From: Caballeronia insecticola
Lineage (GTDB): Bacteria; Pseudomonadota; Gammaproteobacteria; Burkholderiales; Burkholderiaceae
Reading direction: 5' to 3'
Length of the DNA stretch: 64,000 nt
Assembly (NCBI RefSeq): GCF_000402035.1
Contig: NC_021289.1
Span: forward strand, 992,001-1,056,000
In this document: one piece after another, positions 43,636 through 53,079 of the stretch
How the letters are laid out: every line of letters starts with the position of its first letter
Position numbering within the stretch: the first letter of the stretch is position 1
Notes under the pieces: model-generated
Databases searched by the model: none
Seen by the model: only the letters and a program-made list of their open reading frames with translations
Told to the model about the DNA's origin: nothing
Position numbers and translations under genes: made by a program

Positions 43636-45225
43636 TCAACTGCCAGCCCACGATATCGCGATCTGCACGAACAGCACCTTGACGATGGTCATAGACGGAA
43701 AGATCATCGCGTACATAATGTCGGGCTGATCCGTCGGCGCAATGCGGTTCGCAAACGCGAGAATCGCCGGATTGCCGGTTGCACCGCAGATCACGCCGAC
43801 CGACGTATCGAACGGCAGCCTGAAAATCCACAGGCAGCACACCGCCGTGACGCCCACCAGCACGAGCAGCGTGATCGCGCCGTACAGCAGCAGCAGCGGC
43901 CCGGCCGTGCCCACGGTCGCGACGAACTTCGGCCCGCATGAAATACCGACTTGCGCCAGAAAGATCGTGAGGCCGAGATTGCGCAGCACGAGATTCGCCG
44001 ACAGCGGCATCACCCAGACGAACGGCCCGCTGCGGCGCAGCTTGCCGAGACAGAGCGCCACCAGCAGCAGCGCCGCCAGACCCAGACTGAATGCACCGAG
44101 ACCGGGCACGGGCAGCGGCAGCGCGCCCGCCAGCAGCCCCACCGCCGCGCCGATGCCCAAGCAGATGAAACTGAGATCGGCTGTGGTCTTGATCGAATCG
44201 CCGAAGAACGCGCGGATTGTCGCGTGATGCGCACGGTTCACGAGCAGGCCAACGCGATCGCCCGCTTCGATAATGAGATCGGGCTTAGAGAGGAGATCGG
44301 CGTCGCCGCGGCGCACGTGCGCGATCGCGCAACTCACGCCTGCCGGAAAGCGGATGTCGCCGATCGCCATGCCGACGACCGACGCATTCGACGCGAACAC
44401 GCGCATATAGTCGAGGTCTTCTCGATGGCTCGCCATTCTGCCCGGCTGCAATTCGCCGCATAGCGCGGTGGCCTCGTCGAGCAGACGGCGTTCGGTGGCC
44501 GTGGCGAGCAGCACGTCGTCGGATTGCAGCGTGAAGTCGTCGGTGGGTAACTGATTGTGATGCGCGCGCCGCACCGCCGCGATCGCCACGCCGTCGGGCA
44601 AGCGGCCCGCCAGCTCCGACAGTCTGAGACCGTAGAGACTCTGGTTTCTCAACGCGATTTCCGCCGTTTCGAGCACTTTCGAAGGCGGCTTCTGAATCTT
44701 CATCTTGAGCGCGATGTTCAGCACGTACAGAAACAATATCGGTCCCGCGACACCGAACGGATACGCGACGCTATAGGCGACGGCCGCGTCGTTGTTGTTC
44801 ATCGACGCAATCGCGACTTGCAGACTCGCCGTGCTGGTGCCGCTGCCCGCGAACATGCCGAGCGCATCGGCGAGTGTGGCGCCGAAGGAGATGAAGCCGC
44901 ACGACACGAAGCCCGCGATGATCACGCCGAGACACGCGGCCGCGTTGGCTTTCATGCCGTCGCGGCTCGTGAGGCCGCGGAAAAACTGCCCGCCGTATTG
45001 AATGCCGATGCCGTACAGAAACAGCAGCAGCCCGAGCGTGCCCAGCAGCGCGGGCGGCGCGGACTTCGGCGCAAACGCGCCGAGCGCGAGTCCGACGAAC
45101 AGCACGGCGCCGGAACCCAGCGCCACGCCCTTGATGTTGATCTCCCCGATCAGATAACCCAGCGCGATGGTCAGAAACAGCGCGAACAGCGACTGATGTT
45201 CAAGAAACGTTCTGACTGCAACCAT
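43636..45225 (-). CDS. AspT/YidE-type exchanger with RCK (TrkA-C) domains
   Basis: This 529-residue AAE-family protein has two sets of about five transmembrane helices (FALFLTIALGYLIGEINIKGVALGSGAVLFVGLALG, and FICLGIGAAVGLLAGALPLPVPGLGAFSLG). They flank two cytoplasmic TrkA-C domains at about residues 190-360 (GVAIAAVRRAHHNQLPTDDFTLQSDDVLLATATERR, GDADLLSKPDLIIEAGDRVGLLV). AspT exchanges aspartate for alanine to generate proton motive force. With ldhA next to it, a carboxylate exchanger during fermentation is plausible. GGAGG precedes the ATG. Confidence 0.88.
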   Translation of the reverse strand: MVAVRTFLEHQSLFALFLTIALGYLIGEINIKGVALGSGAVLFVGLALGAFAPKSAPPALLGTLGLLLFLYGIGIQYGGQFFRGLTSRDGMKANAAACLGVIIAGFVSCGFISFGATLADALGMFAGSGTSTASLQVAIASMNNNDAAVAYSVAYPFGVAGPILFLYVLNIALKMKIQKPPSKVLETAEIALRNQSLYGLRLSELAGRLPDGVAIAAVRRAHHNQLPTDDFTLQSDDVLLATATERRLLDEATALCGELQPGRMASHREDLDYMRVFASNASVVGMAIGDIRFPAGVSCAIAHVRRGDADLLSKPDLIIEAGDRVGLLVNRAHHATIRAFFGDSIKTTADLSFICLGIGAAVGLLAGALPLPVPGLGAFSLGLAALLLVALCLGKLRRSGPFVWVMPLSANLVLRNLGLTIFLAQVGISCGPKFVATVGTAGPLLLLYGAITLLVLVGVTAVCCLWIFRLPFDTSVGVICGATGNPAILAFANRIAPTDQPDIMYAMIFPSMTIVKVLFVQIAISWAGS

Positions 45226-45397
45226 GCCGCCTCCGGTGATTGGACGAAGTCACGCAGCAGTACATGGGACATTAAAGGCGCTTTAGGGCTTGCAGTCCAG
45301 GGGTGTTGTAATCGCCATGCCGGATGGCCGTTTCGCCAGACGAGACAATATCGGGCAACGAATCGATTGATGCAGCGGCGAATCGGCGTGATCGCCT

Positions 45398-46309
45398 TTA
45401 CGCGATGCGATAGATGCGCGCGGCCGTGTCATGCAGCATCGTGCGCTTTTCGGCGAGCGTGAAGCCGGCGATGGTTTTCAAATACGCATCGTAGAGTTGC
45501 TCAAAACTGCACGCGAGCTTGGCAATCGGCATGTGGCTCGCGAACATGCTGCGCGCCGGCCCGAAACATTCGATTGCATCGAGCATCCATGAACGCGTGA
45601 CGTCGAGCGTCCAGTGAATGCCGAAGATGCACTCCAGCCCGAATATCTTGAGCGCGACGTTCGGGCTCGCGGCCAGCGCGGCGAGATCGCGTTTCCAGAC
45701 GGCCCGGCCTTCGCGTGACAAATCGAGCGGCCAGCCCATCACGGGCAATACGAACTGGATCGACGGATGCGCCCGTACGAGCGTCGTGAGGTCGCGCAAC
45801 TGAGGCGCGAAGACTTCGAGTTCGCACACGAACGCGCGGCCGTTCAGCACATCGATGCCGCGTAGCCATTGCGCATCGCTCATGAGATCGGGCCGCGATG
45901 CAAAGCGCAACGCAGCGTTCGACGGATGCCACGCAATGTGCTGACGCACGCAACGTATGCGTTCGATCGACGCGTATTGATCGAGCGTGCGCGCGACATC
46001 GTGCGCTGCGAAATCGATCATCGCGATCATGCCTGCGGCGTGCGCGGCGCCATCGAGCATCTCGTTTGCCCATTGCACTTCACCGGCGGCGTCGGTGGAG
46101 ATGAACTCGGCCCACATCGTTGCGGCGATATCGAAGCCTTGCGTATCGCGCGCGTAGTCATCGGGAAGATAGACGCGCGGCATGGCGGCGTAATCGCCGA
46201 CGAGCGCTTCGAAACCCGCGCTGCGCTGCTCGAAGACGGGATAGCGCAGACGCGCGGCATCGTAGAAATGCTGATGGCAATCGAGAATCGCAAGCGTTTC
46301 GTCGTTCAT
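45398..46309 (-). CDS. Amidohydrolase (TIM-barrel, PDC hydrolase-like)
   Basis: This 303-residue amidohydrolase-2 family protein has the metal-binding start ILDCHQHFYD and LPVMGWPLDLSREG, plus the late FASHMPIAK in place of the usual GSNFP/GTDWP segment. Relatives hydrolyse lactones, for example 2-pyrone-4,6-dicarboxylate or rhamnonolactone. It is 46 bp downstream of the carbamoylase-like gene on the same strand, so both may serve one catabolic route. The substrate is unknown. Confidence 0.85.
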   Translation of the reverse strand: MNDETLAILDCHQHFYDAARLRYPVFEQRSAGFEALVGDYAAMPRVYLPDDYARDTQGFDIAATMWAEFISTDAAGEVQWANEMLDGAAHAAGMIAMIDFAAHDVARTLDQYASIERIRCVRQHIAWHPSNAALRFASRPDLMSDAQWLRGIDVLNGRAFVCELEVFAPQLRDLTTLVRAHPSIQFVLPVMGWPLDLSREGRAVWKRDLAALAASPNVALKIFGLECIFGIHWTLDVTRSWMLDAIECFGPARSMFASHMPIAKLACSFEQLYDAYLKTIAGFTLAEKRTMLHDTAARIYRIA

Positions 46310-46355
46310 GATCGCATCGCCCGTTGGTCAGATTGCCCAGCACAGATCGTTGAGT

Positions 46356-47588
46356 TCAGCGCCGCATGCTTCGCAGAATCCGCGCCGCCGCATGCGCCGC
46401 CACTTCGCAGCCCAGCACGATATGCGCGTCGGCCGTGTCTTCGATGAAGTCGTGGCTCACGCCGCCGATGCTCGGCACGAACAGCATGCACGCCGGCACA
46501 TGTGGCGCGATCACCTGCGCATCGTGCGACGCGCCGCTCGGCATGCGCTCCCATTGTCCCGGCGCGCACGCCTCGGCGGCATCCGCGAGATGCGCCTGGA
46601 GCGCCGCGTCCATCGTCACCGGTTCTTCGGGCGGCTCGGATGCGCGAATCGCGACCGTCGTGTTTTCGTGCGCGTTGAAATCGCGGATCAGCGCGGCGAG
46701 CGCGGCTTCCATCGCCCGCAGACGTTCGGCGCTGGCGTCGCGGAATTGCAGGGCCATCTCGGCCGCGCCCGGCACCACGCTGAACGAGCCCGGATCGAGT
46801 TCGATACGGCCGACTGTCCACACGGTATCGGCATCCGCGAGTGGTTTGAACGCTTCATTCATGCGCGCGATGAACGCGACGAGCGCGGCGCCCGCATCGC
46901 GGCGAATCGACATCGGCGTGGTGCCCGCGTGATTGCGCTGCCCCGTGAAGCGAAGCGTGAGCTCGCGAATGCCGACGATCGTCGTCACCACGCCGATCGA
47001 CTTGCCGCGCGCCTCCAGCCGTCCGCCCTGCTCGATGTGCGGCTCCATGTACGCCTTGTGGCGCGTCTTGTCGAGGCGCACGCGCGGCGTGTTTGCAAGC
47101 CCGGCTTGCGCGAGCGCGTCGCCGAGCAGGACGCCTTCGCGATTGCGCGCGCTCATGATCGACTCGTCGATGCCTTCGCCGACGAAGCTGCGGCTGCCGA
47201 GAAAGCCCGAAAACGTGCCTTCTTCGTCGATCCACGAGGCGACGTCCACCGCGAAATGACGCGTCTCGTCGCACGCGGCCAGCGCGCGGGCAATCTCCAG
47301 ACCGTAGATGACGCCCAGCGCGCCGTCGAGCCAGCCGCCGGTGGGCTGCGTGTCCGTGTGCGAGCCGATCAGGAGCGCGGGGCCGTCGTTGCGCGAGCGG
47401 CCGAACACGCTGCCAACGCCGTCGATCGATGCCGACAGACCCGCGTCGTTCATGCGCCCCGCGAGCCAGCGGCGCGCTTCCATGTCCACCGGCGACAGCG
47501 ACAGACGCACGACGCCGGGACCGGTCGCGCCGAAGCTGCGCAGTCGTTTGAGGTCGTCGAGCAAGCGGTCCGGATCGATCTTCAGCAC
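46356..47588 (-). CDS. Zn-dependent hydrolase, allantoate amidohydrolase / N-carbamoyl-L-amino acid hydrolase family
   Basis: This 410-residue M20-type hydrolase has metal ligands in IGSHTDTQPTGGWLDGALGV, IDEEGTFSGFLGSRSF, HIEQGGRLEARG and GASHDAQVIAPHVP. The dimerisation domain lies in the middle (RFTGQRNHAGTTPMSIRRDAG). The family cleaves N-carbamoyl groups in purine/pyrimidine or hydantoin breakdown (AllC, HyuC, beta-ureidopropionase). It lies between the GlxA regulator and the amidohydrolase on the same strand. No allantoinase or hydantoinase gene is near, so the specific substrate is open. Confidence 0.88.
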   Translation of the reverse strand: MLKIDPDRLLDDLKRLRSFGATGPGVVRLSLSPVDMEARRWLAGRMNDAGLSASIDGVGSVFGRSRNDGPALLIGSHTDTQPTGGWLDGALGVIYGLEIARALAACDETRHFAVDVASWIDEEGTFSGFLGSRSFVGEGIDESIMSARNREGVLLGDALAQAGLANTPRVRLDKTRHKAYMEPHIEQGGRLEARGKSIGVVTTIVGIRELTLRFTGQRNHAGTTPMSIRRDAGAALVAFIARMNEAFKPLADADTVWTVGRIELDPGSFSVVPGAAEMALQFRDASAERLRAMEAALAALIRDFNAHENTTVAIRASEPPEEPVTMDAALQAHLADAAEACAPGQWERMPSGASHDAQVIAPHVPACMLFVPSIGGVSHDFIEDTADAHIVLGCEVAAHAAARILRSMRR

Positions 47589-47660
47589 GAGCGTGTCCTT
47601 ATGGTGAGAGAGAAAGGTGCGAGAAAAAAGTGCGAGAGAAAACGTGTAGCCTATCAGCCC

Positions 47661-48608
47661 TCACGCGTGCGCCCGCGCCTCGCGGCGCACTTCCTGCGGC
47701 GGCAGGCCGAAGCCGCGCATGAACGCTTCGCGCATATGACGCCGGTCTCGGAAACCGGTCTCCTGCGCGATCGTCTCCAGCGAATGGCGGCTCTTTTCGA
47801 TCATCAGCCGCGCCGCCTCCAGCCGCAATCCTTCGATGGCTTTCGCAGGCGACTGTCCCGTCTCCTGCGCGAACACGCGGCTGAACTGACGCGGACTCAG
47901 ATGCGCCTCGCCCGCGAGTTCCTCGACCGTCAGCGGCCGGTTCAGATTCTTGCGCGCGTAATTCAGCGCATTCTGGATGCGATCCGACTTCGGCGCGAGA
48001 TCCAGCATTTCCGAATGCTGCGACTGTCCGCCCGCGCGCCGCTGATGCATCACGAGCTTGTGCGCGACCGAGCGCGCCACGTCCGCGCCGAGATCCTTTT
48101 CGACCATCGCGAGCGCGAGATCGAGTCCGGCCGTCATGCCCGCCGACGTCCACACCGGACCATCGACGATATAGATGCGGTCTTCCTCGACGCGCACGTC
48201 CGGAAAGAGCCGCTGCAAGTCGCGCGCGAACGCCCAGTGCATGGTCGCGCGCCGGTTCGCGAGCAGCCCCGCCTCGGCCAGCACGAAGCCGCCCGTGCAG
48301 ATGCCCGCGATGCGCCGCGAACGCGTGCTCGCGCGGCGCAGAAACGCGAGCAATGCGGCGGATGGCGGCGTGTCCAGCGGTGCGTTGACGCCCGCCGCGA
48401 TCCACGTGTCCATCGCGGTGCGCGACGTAACCGCGCGCGTCTCGACCTTCATGCCGAGCGACGAACGCACTTCGCCGCCCGTCATCGAATAATTTTCGAT
48501 GCGATAGAACGTGATGCCCGCCGTCTCGTTCGCATATTCGAACACCGATTGCGACGCGAGCGCCATGACCTGAAAACCGTCACTCAACAAATAGCCGATG
48601 CGATGCAT
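47661..48608 (-). CDS. GlxA family AraC-type regulator (DJ-1/PfpI + HTH)
   Basis: This 315-residue protein has an N-terminal DJ-1/PfpI domain with the family cysteine in AGICTGGFVLAEAG and RATMHWAFARDLQRLFP. Two AraC helix-turn-helix motifs follow at the C-terminus ([46 protein letters not shown]). ATG 48608 follows GGAGAGAACGGAC; the open frame to 48680 is not used. It is divergent from the SDR at 48728 and upstream of the hydrolase pair. It is paralogous to the GlxA gene at 59796. Confidence 0.92.
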   Translation of the reverse strand: MHRIGYLLSDGFQVMALASQSVFEYANETAGITFYRIENYSMTGGEVRSSLGMKVETRAVTSRTAMDTWIAAGVNAPLDTPPSAALLAFLRRASTRSRRIAGICTGGFVLAEAGLLANRRATMHWAFARDLQRLFPDVRVEEDRIYIVDGPVWTSAGMTAGLDLALAMVEKDLGADVARSVAHKLVMHQRRAGGQSQHSEMLDLAPKSDRIQNALNYARKNLNRPLTVEELAGEAHLSPRQFSRVFAQETGQSPAKAIEGLRLEAARLMIEKSRHSLETIAQETGFRDRRHMREAFMRGFGLPPQEVRREARAHA

Positions 48609-48727
48609 GTCCGTTCTCTCCGCCCGATGTCCTGAAACGTGACCATATACGTCATTTGCGCCACGGTCAAACGGGACCACAATTCACTCATGCAATCCAA
48701 CCACTTGTATCCGAACGGAGTGAAATC

Positions 48728-49531
48728 ATGACGCAGGAACACCTTGGCACGGCGCTCGTCACGGGCGCATCGTCCGGCATCGGCGCGGTCTATGCGGAGC
48801 GCCTGGCGCGGCGCGGCTACGACTTGATTCTCGTCGCGCGCAATCGCGACCGGCTGGCGGCGCTCGCCGAGCACCTCACCAACGAGACGCATCGCAGCGT
48901 CGAAATCATCGATGCCGATCTGAACGACCGCGCCGCGCTCGCCGCCGTCGAAGCGAAACTGAAGGACGACGCGAGCATCACGCTGCTGGTGAATAACGCG
49001 GGCATCGGTACGCATACGCCGCTGCTCGACAGCAACGTCGACACGATGACGCGCATGATCGATCTCAACGTCACCGCGCTCACGCGTCTCACCTACGCGG
49101 CGGTGCCCGGTTTCGTCGCGCGCGGCAAGGGCGCGGTGATCAATATCGCGTCGATCGTGAGTATCGCGCCGGAGATTCTCAACGGCGTGTACGGCGGCAC
49201 CAAGGCGTTCGTGCTGGCGTTCAGCCAGTCGTTGCATCGCGAACTATCGGGCAAGGGCGTGCGCATTCAGGCCGTGTTGCCGGGCGCGACCGCGACGGAC
49301 TTCTGGGAAACCGGCGGCCTGCCGCTCGACAATCTCGACAAGTCGATCGTGATGTCGGCCGGCGATATGGTCGATGCGGCGCTCGTCGGCTTCGATCGCG
49401 ACGAACTCGTGACGATTCCGTCGCTGCACGACGGCGCGAAGTGGGACGCGTATGAAGCGGCGCGTCAGGCGATGGCGCCGGTGTTGTCGACCAACACGCC
49501 GGCTGAGCGATATACGCGTCGGGAACGCTAG
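48728..49531 (+). CDS. Short-chain dehydrogenase/reductase
   Basis: This 267-residue SDR has TGASSGIGAVYAERLARRG at the cofactor site, NNAGIGT, and a complete catalytic set: Ser in NIASIVS and YGGTK. The C-terminus resembles the DltE/YqjQ-like SDR group. ATG 48728 has GGAGTG in front. It is divergent from the GlxA regulator, a likely controller, and overlaps the convergent MFS gene by 4 bp. Confidence 0.9.
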   Translation: MTQEHLGTALVTGASSGIGAVYAERLARRGYDLILVARNRDRLAALAEHLTNETHRSVEIIDADLNDRAALAAVEAKLKDDASITLLVNNAGIGTHTPLLDSNVDTMTRMIDLNVTALTRLTYAAVPGFVARGKGAVINIASIVSIAPEILNGVYGGTKAFVLAFSQSLHRELSGKGVRIQAVLPGATATDFWETGGLPLDNLDKSIVMSAGDMVDAALVGFDRDELVTIPSLHDGAKWDAYEAARQAMAPVLSTNTPAERYTRRER

Positions 49532-50724
49532 GACGCCGCCGTGCGGCGCGCGCCGAGAAACGCGAGTCCCGCCGCACCCAGCCCCAGCGCCGCCACCGCG
49601 ATCCATAACGCGATGGAAAACGACCCGGTATGCGCGGCGATCGGCGCGGCGACCAGCGGCCCGATGATCTGCCCCAGGCCGTAAGCGCCGGTGGCGTAGC
49701 CCATCAAACCTGCGGCGGCGTCGCCGCGCAACCGGCGGGCCTCGCGCATCGCGAACAAGGTGATGGCCGTGAACGGCAGCCCGAGCAGCAGGCTGCCGAG
49801 CCCGAAGCCGAGCGCGGTCGGAAACTCGATGCCCAGCCAGATGCCCAGCGCCTGAATCACATAGCACGCGGCCAGCAGCAGCCGGTTGTCCCAGTGCAGC
49901 GGCAACCGCGCCGCGCCCAGCGCGCCCGCCATCAGCGCGAGCCCGAACGCCGGCCAGAACAGGTCCGGCCACGACGACCCCGGCAACGCCTGACGCGCGA
50001 TCACCGGCAGGAACGTGGCCGTGATGATGTAGCCAAATCCCGCCAGCCCGTAGAGGCCGATGAGCCACGCCGAATCGGCGCGAGCGGACGCGGGCAGCGC
50101 ATGCCCGGATATACGGCTGCCGCCGCGCGCCGCCGACGTTGCGCTCGCGAAAGTTTTCCAGACGACCGCCACCGCCAGGCACGAGCACGCCGCGAAGCCG
50201 ATCCACACCCACGGCGGCGGCACGGCTGCGGCGGCCGCGGCGGCGCCCAGCAATCCCGTCGCGATAATGCCGACGCCCGGCCCCGCGTAGATCACGCCGC
50301 CCAAGCCGTGCGCGTCGAGTTCGGCGAGCCGCCGCAAACCCCATTGCGACGCGAACACGAACGCCCACGCGCTGACGACGCCCGCCACGAAACGGATCGC
50401 GGCCCACAGCCAGAACACGTGGACGACGCCCATCGCGAGCGTGAGCACGATCGTCGATGCCAGCGCGAGCCGCACCATGCGCGCGTGATCGACGCGGATC
50501 GCCGCGCACGACAGCGCGCCGATCAGATAGCCCGCGTAATTGGCCGACGCGAGCCAGCCGCCGTGACGGATATCGAGCGCGCCGCTATTGAGCATCAGCG
50601 GCAACAACGGCGTGAACGCAAAGCGCCCGACGCCCAGCGCCACCGCCAGCGCGACGGCGCACGCGAACGCCGCATGTCGCGCGGGATGAATGGACGTCGA
50701 TGAAGCGTGTGCAGGCGTAGCCAT
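49528..50724 (-). CDS. MFS transporter, YbfB/YjiJ family
   Basis: This 398-residue protein has about 12 transmembrane segments: FACAVALAVALGVGRFAFTPLLPLMLNSG, WLASANYAGYLIGALSCAAIR, FVAGVVSAWAFVFASQWGLRRL, and a late GLMGYATGAYGLGQIIGPLVAAPIAAHTG. This pattern is the YbfB/YjiJ branch of the major facilitator superfamily. The substrate is unknown. It is divergent from the LysR gene at 50821, a common regulator/transporter pairing. Confidence 0.88.
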   Translation of the reverse strand: MATPAHASSTSIHPARHAAFACAVALAVALGVGRFAFTPLLPLMLNSGALDIRHGGWLASANYAGYLIGALSCAAIRVDHARMVRLALASTIVLTLAMGVVHVFWLWAAIRFVAGVVSAWAFVFASQWGLRRLAELDAHGLGGVIYAGPGVGIIATGLLGAAAAAAAVPPPWVWIGFAACSCLAVAVVWKTFASATSAARGGSRISGHALPASARADSAWLIGLYGLAGFGYIITATFLPVIARQALPGSSWPDLFWPAFGLALMAGALGAARLPLHWDNRLLLAACYVIQALGIWLGIEFPTALGFGLGSLLLGLPFTAITLFAMREARRLRGDAAAGLMGYATGAYGLGQIIGPLVAAPIAAHTGSFSIALWIAVAALGLGAAGLAFLGARRTAAS

Positions 50725-50820
50725 GAGCGATAGTCAGAAGCACCGATGCGACGATCCTAGCTTGACCGATGCATCTTGAAAAATGAATAATGAAGATGTC
50801 ATCAATCTTTTTGAGAGATC

Positions 50821-51693
50821 ATGGATCTGTCGGCACTGACCATCTTCCGGGCGGTCGTCCGGGAGAACGGCGTGACGCGGGCAGCGGCGAAGCTCAACCG
50901 CGTGCAGTCCAACGTGACGACGCGCATCCGCCAGCTGGAGGAGACGCTCGGCGTCGATCTGTTTATCCGCGACGGTCGGCGTCTCGTGCTGACGCCCGCC
51001 GGCGAAACGCTGCTGCCGTATGCGGAGCGTCTGCTGGCGCTTGCCGACGAAGCGCGCCACGCCGTCAGCGAAAATCGCCCGCAAGGCCGCCTGCGGCTCG
51101 GCACGATGGAAAGCACCGCCGCGAGCCGACTGCCGCGCGTGCTGGCGACCTACCATCAACGCTGGCCGCAGGTGACGCTGGAACTGGTGACGGGCGTGAC
51201 GCGCGCGCTCATCGACGGCGTGCGCGCGTTCGATCTGGACGCGGCGCTGATGGCGCGTCCGATCGAACCCGATGCGCTGCCCGTCGAACAGTTCGAATCC
51301 GTGCCGGTTTTCCACGAAGAACTCGTGCTGCTCACGCCGCGCGGCCAGCATCCGGCGGCAACGGCGCACGATGCCGCCGGACTCACGCTGGTGGCGTTCG
51401 AGCGCGGCTGCGCGTACCGCTCGTATGCGATGCGCTGGTACGAATTGCAGGGAATCCGTCCGGCGCGGGTGCTGGAGCTTGGTTCGTATCACGCGATTGT
51501 CGCGTGCGTGGCGGCGGGTGCGGGCGTCGCGGTGGCGCCGCGCTCGGTGCTGGAACTGGCGCGGCTGGACGGCGAAGTCGATCTGCATTCGATCGGCGAT
51601 CTGGGCCGCGTCGACACGCTGCTCGTATGGCGCAAAGGGCATTTCTCGGCGGCGCTGAACGTGCTGCGGGAGTTGCTCGGCGAGCGCGTGTAA
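50821..51693 (+). CDS. LysR family transcriptional regulator
   Basis: This 290-residue protein has a helix-turn-helix at residues 3-60 (LTIFRAVVRENGVTRAAAKLNRVQSNVTTRIRQLEETLGVDLFIRDGRRLVLTPAG) and a LysR substrate-binding domain. It is divergent from the YbfB-type MFS gene (96-bp gap), probably its target. It converges with the MscS gene with a 4-bp gap. Confidence 0.93.
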   Translation: MDLSALTIFRAVVRENGVTRAAAKLNRVQSNVTTRIRQLEETLGVDLFIRDGRRLVLTPAGETLLPYAERLLALADEARHAVSENRPQGRLRLGTMESTAASRLPRVLATYHQRWPQVTLELVTGVTRALIDGVRAFDLDAALMARPIEPDALPVEQFESVPVFHEELVLLTPRGQHPAATAHDAAGLTLVAFERGCAYRSYAMRWYELQGIRPARVLELGSYHAIVACVAAGAGVAVAPRSVLELARLDGEVDLHSIGDLGRVDTLLVWRKGHFSAALNVLRELLGERV

Positions 51694-51697
51694 GCGG

Positions 51698-52906
51698 TCA
51701 GGTCGGCGTTCTGGACGCGACATATTCCGGCTGCCAGCAGCGCAGGCCGAATAGCGGCACGACGCCGTAAGCATGATCCAGCATGTCCGATTGCAGTTTC
51801 TCGTACGCCTCCCAGCGAATCTCGTCGACATAAAGATAAATCTCCAGCGCGACGATCGGCGCCGCCGATTGCACCTGACGAATCACGACCGGCAGATCGT
51901 GCCGCACGGCCGGATGATCGCGAAAATAGCCGCTCAGATAGCCGCGATACAAACCGAGATTCGTGCGGCGCTCGTCTTCACCCGTCACAAGCGGCCGTTC
52001 GATGACTTCGCGCAGACGCGCGAGCAATGCGTCGTCGGGGAAGCGGATGGTGTCCACATCGAAGTGAATCGCATGTTTCAGGCGCCGCCCGCCGGATTCC
52101 GTCATGCCGCGCCAGTTCTTCACACTGTTCGTCAGCAGTAACTGGCTCGGCAACATCACGATGGTGTTGTCGAAGTTGCGTACCTTGATGGTGTTCAGCG
52201 CGATATCGATGACGGTGCCATCGGCGACGAAGCCGGGCACTTCGATCCAGTCGCCGACACGCAGCATGTCGTACGCCGCGAGCTGGATACTGGCAACGAA
52301 GCCGAGCAGCGAGTCGCGGAAGATGATGATGAGCAACGCCGTGATCGCGCTTAGGCCGGTGAGGAGATAGACGGGCGAACGCTCCATCAGCAGCGAAACC
52401 ACGGCGATCAGCGTGACCAGATAAACCACGATGGTGGCGATCTGCAGGAAGCTCTTGATCGGCCGCTCGCCCGACGAAGGCACATGGCTGTAACGTTCCT
52501 CGATGCTGTCGCGCAGCGCGAGCGCCGCGCGCAGCAGCGTGTAGACCATGTAGCAGGCCGCGAGAATCGCCAGCGGCCGGCCGAGCGCCGCGATCAGCGG
52601 GAACGTGAGTCCGGAGAGCAGCGGCGCCGACGCATAGATGATTCCGGCGGGCACAAGCGGCGCGAGCCGGTGAAACACGCGATGGCGCTCCGCAGCGCTC
52701 AGCCACTTGCGCCCTGGCTTGCGCGCCAGCCGGTTCACGATCAGCAGCATCAGCGTGCGCGTCACGTAATAGCAGACGGCGCTCGCGAGCAGAATCGACA
52801 GCAGCAAGGCCACGATCAGCAGAATCGCGACGACCCAGCTTTCCGTGTGGACGTAGACGTGCGGCAAGCCCGGTCCGCTTTCGATGTGAAAAATCCCGTC
52901 GAACAT
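51698..52906 (-). CDS. Mechanosensitive ion channel, MscS family (YbdG-like)
   Basis: This 402-residue protein has five transmembrane segments and the MscS pore/beta domain: LLTGLSAITALLIIIFRDSLLGFVASIQLAAYDMLRVGDWIEVPGFVADGTVIDIALNTIKVRNFDNTIVMLPSQ. The conserved NW.GM segment is SVKNWRGMTESGGRRLKHAIHFD. The long first helix and C-terminal region suit YbdG, a small-conductance osmotic channel. It acts in the inner membrane against hypo-osmotic shock. Confidence 0.9.
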   Translation of the reverse strand: MFDGIFHIESGPGLPHVYVHTESWVVAILLIVALLLSILLASAVCYYVTRTLMLLIVNRLARKPGRKWLSAAERHRVFHRLAPLVPAGIIYASAPLLSGLTFPLIAALGRPLAILAACYMVYTLLRAALALRDSIEERYSHVPSSGERPIKSFLQIATIVVYLVTLIAVVSLLMERSPVYLLTGLSAITALLIIIFRDSLLGFVASIQLAAYDMLRVGDWIEVPGFVADGTVIDIALNTIKVRNFDNTIVMLPSQLLLTNSVKNWRGMTESGGRRLKHAIHFDVDTIRFPDDALLARLREVIERPLVTGEDERRTNLGLYRGYLSGYFRDHPAVRHDLPVVIRQVQSAAPIVALEIYLYVDEIRWEAYEKLQSDMLDHAYGVVPLFGLRCWQPEYVASRTPT

Positions 52907-53013
52907 GGACGCTCCCGATACCGGAGAACCGATGTTGCTGCGCGGATCGGGGCCGGCGGATTGGTCAGTCAGATCGAACGTGAGGCTTTTTTGCAGCGTT
53001 GGCTATTGTAGTG

Positions 53014-53061
53014 GCGTAGCGGCGGTCCGCTTTGCGCGGTGGACCGCATGGGCGGCTACGC
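53014..53061. terminator. Nested inverted repeat downstream of pyruvate kinase
   Basis: Outer arms GCGTAGC / GCTACGC (53014-53020, 53055-53061) enclose inner arms GCGGTCC / GGACCGC (53022-53028, 53041-53047). It lies 19 bp beyond the pyk stop. There is no T-run, so it may end transcription weakly or stabilise the mRNA 3' end. Nothing else was seen in the 173-bp gap to the MscS gene. Confidence 0.45.
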
Positions 53062-53079
53062 GCGCCGCCCGCGAATCGC

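Noticed and set aside
47600..47645. Short GTGCGAGA direct repeats between the GlxA and hydrolase genes
   Set aside because: Simple purine-rich repeats over the ribosome-binding area; no symmetry or spacing suggesting a specific site.
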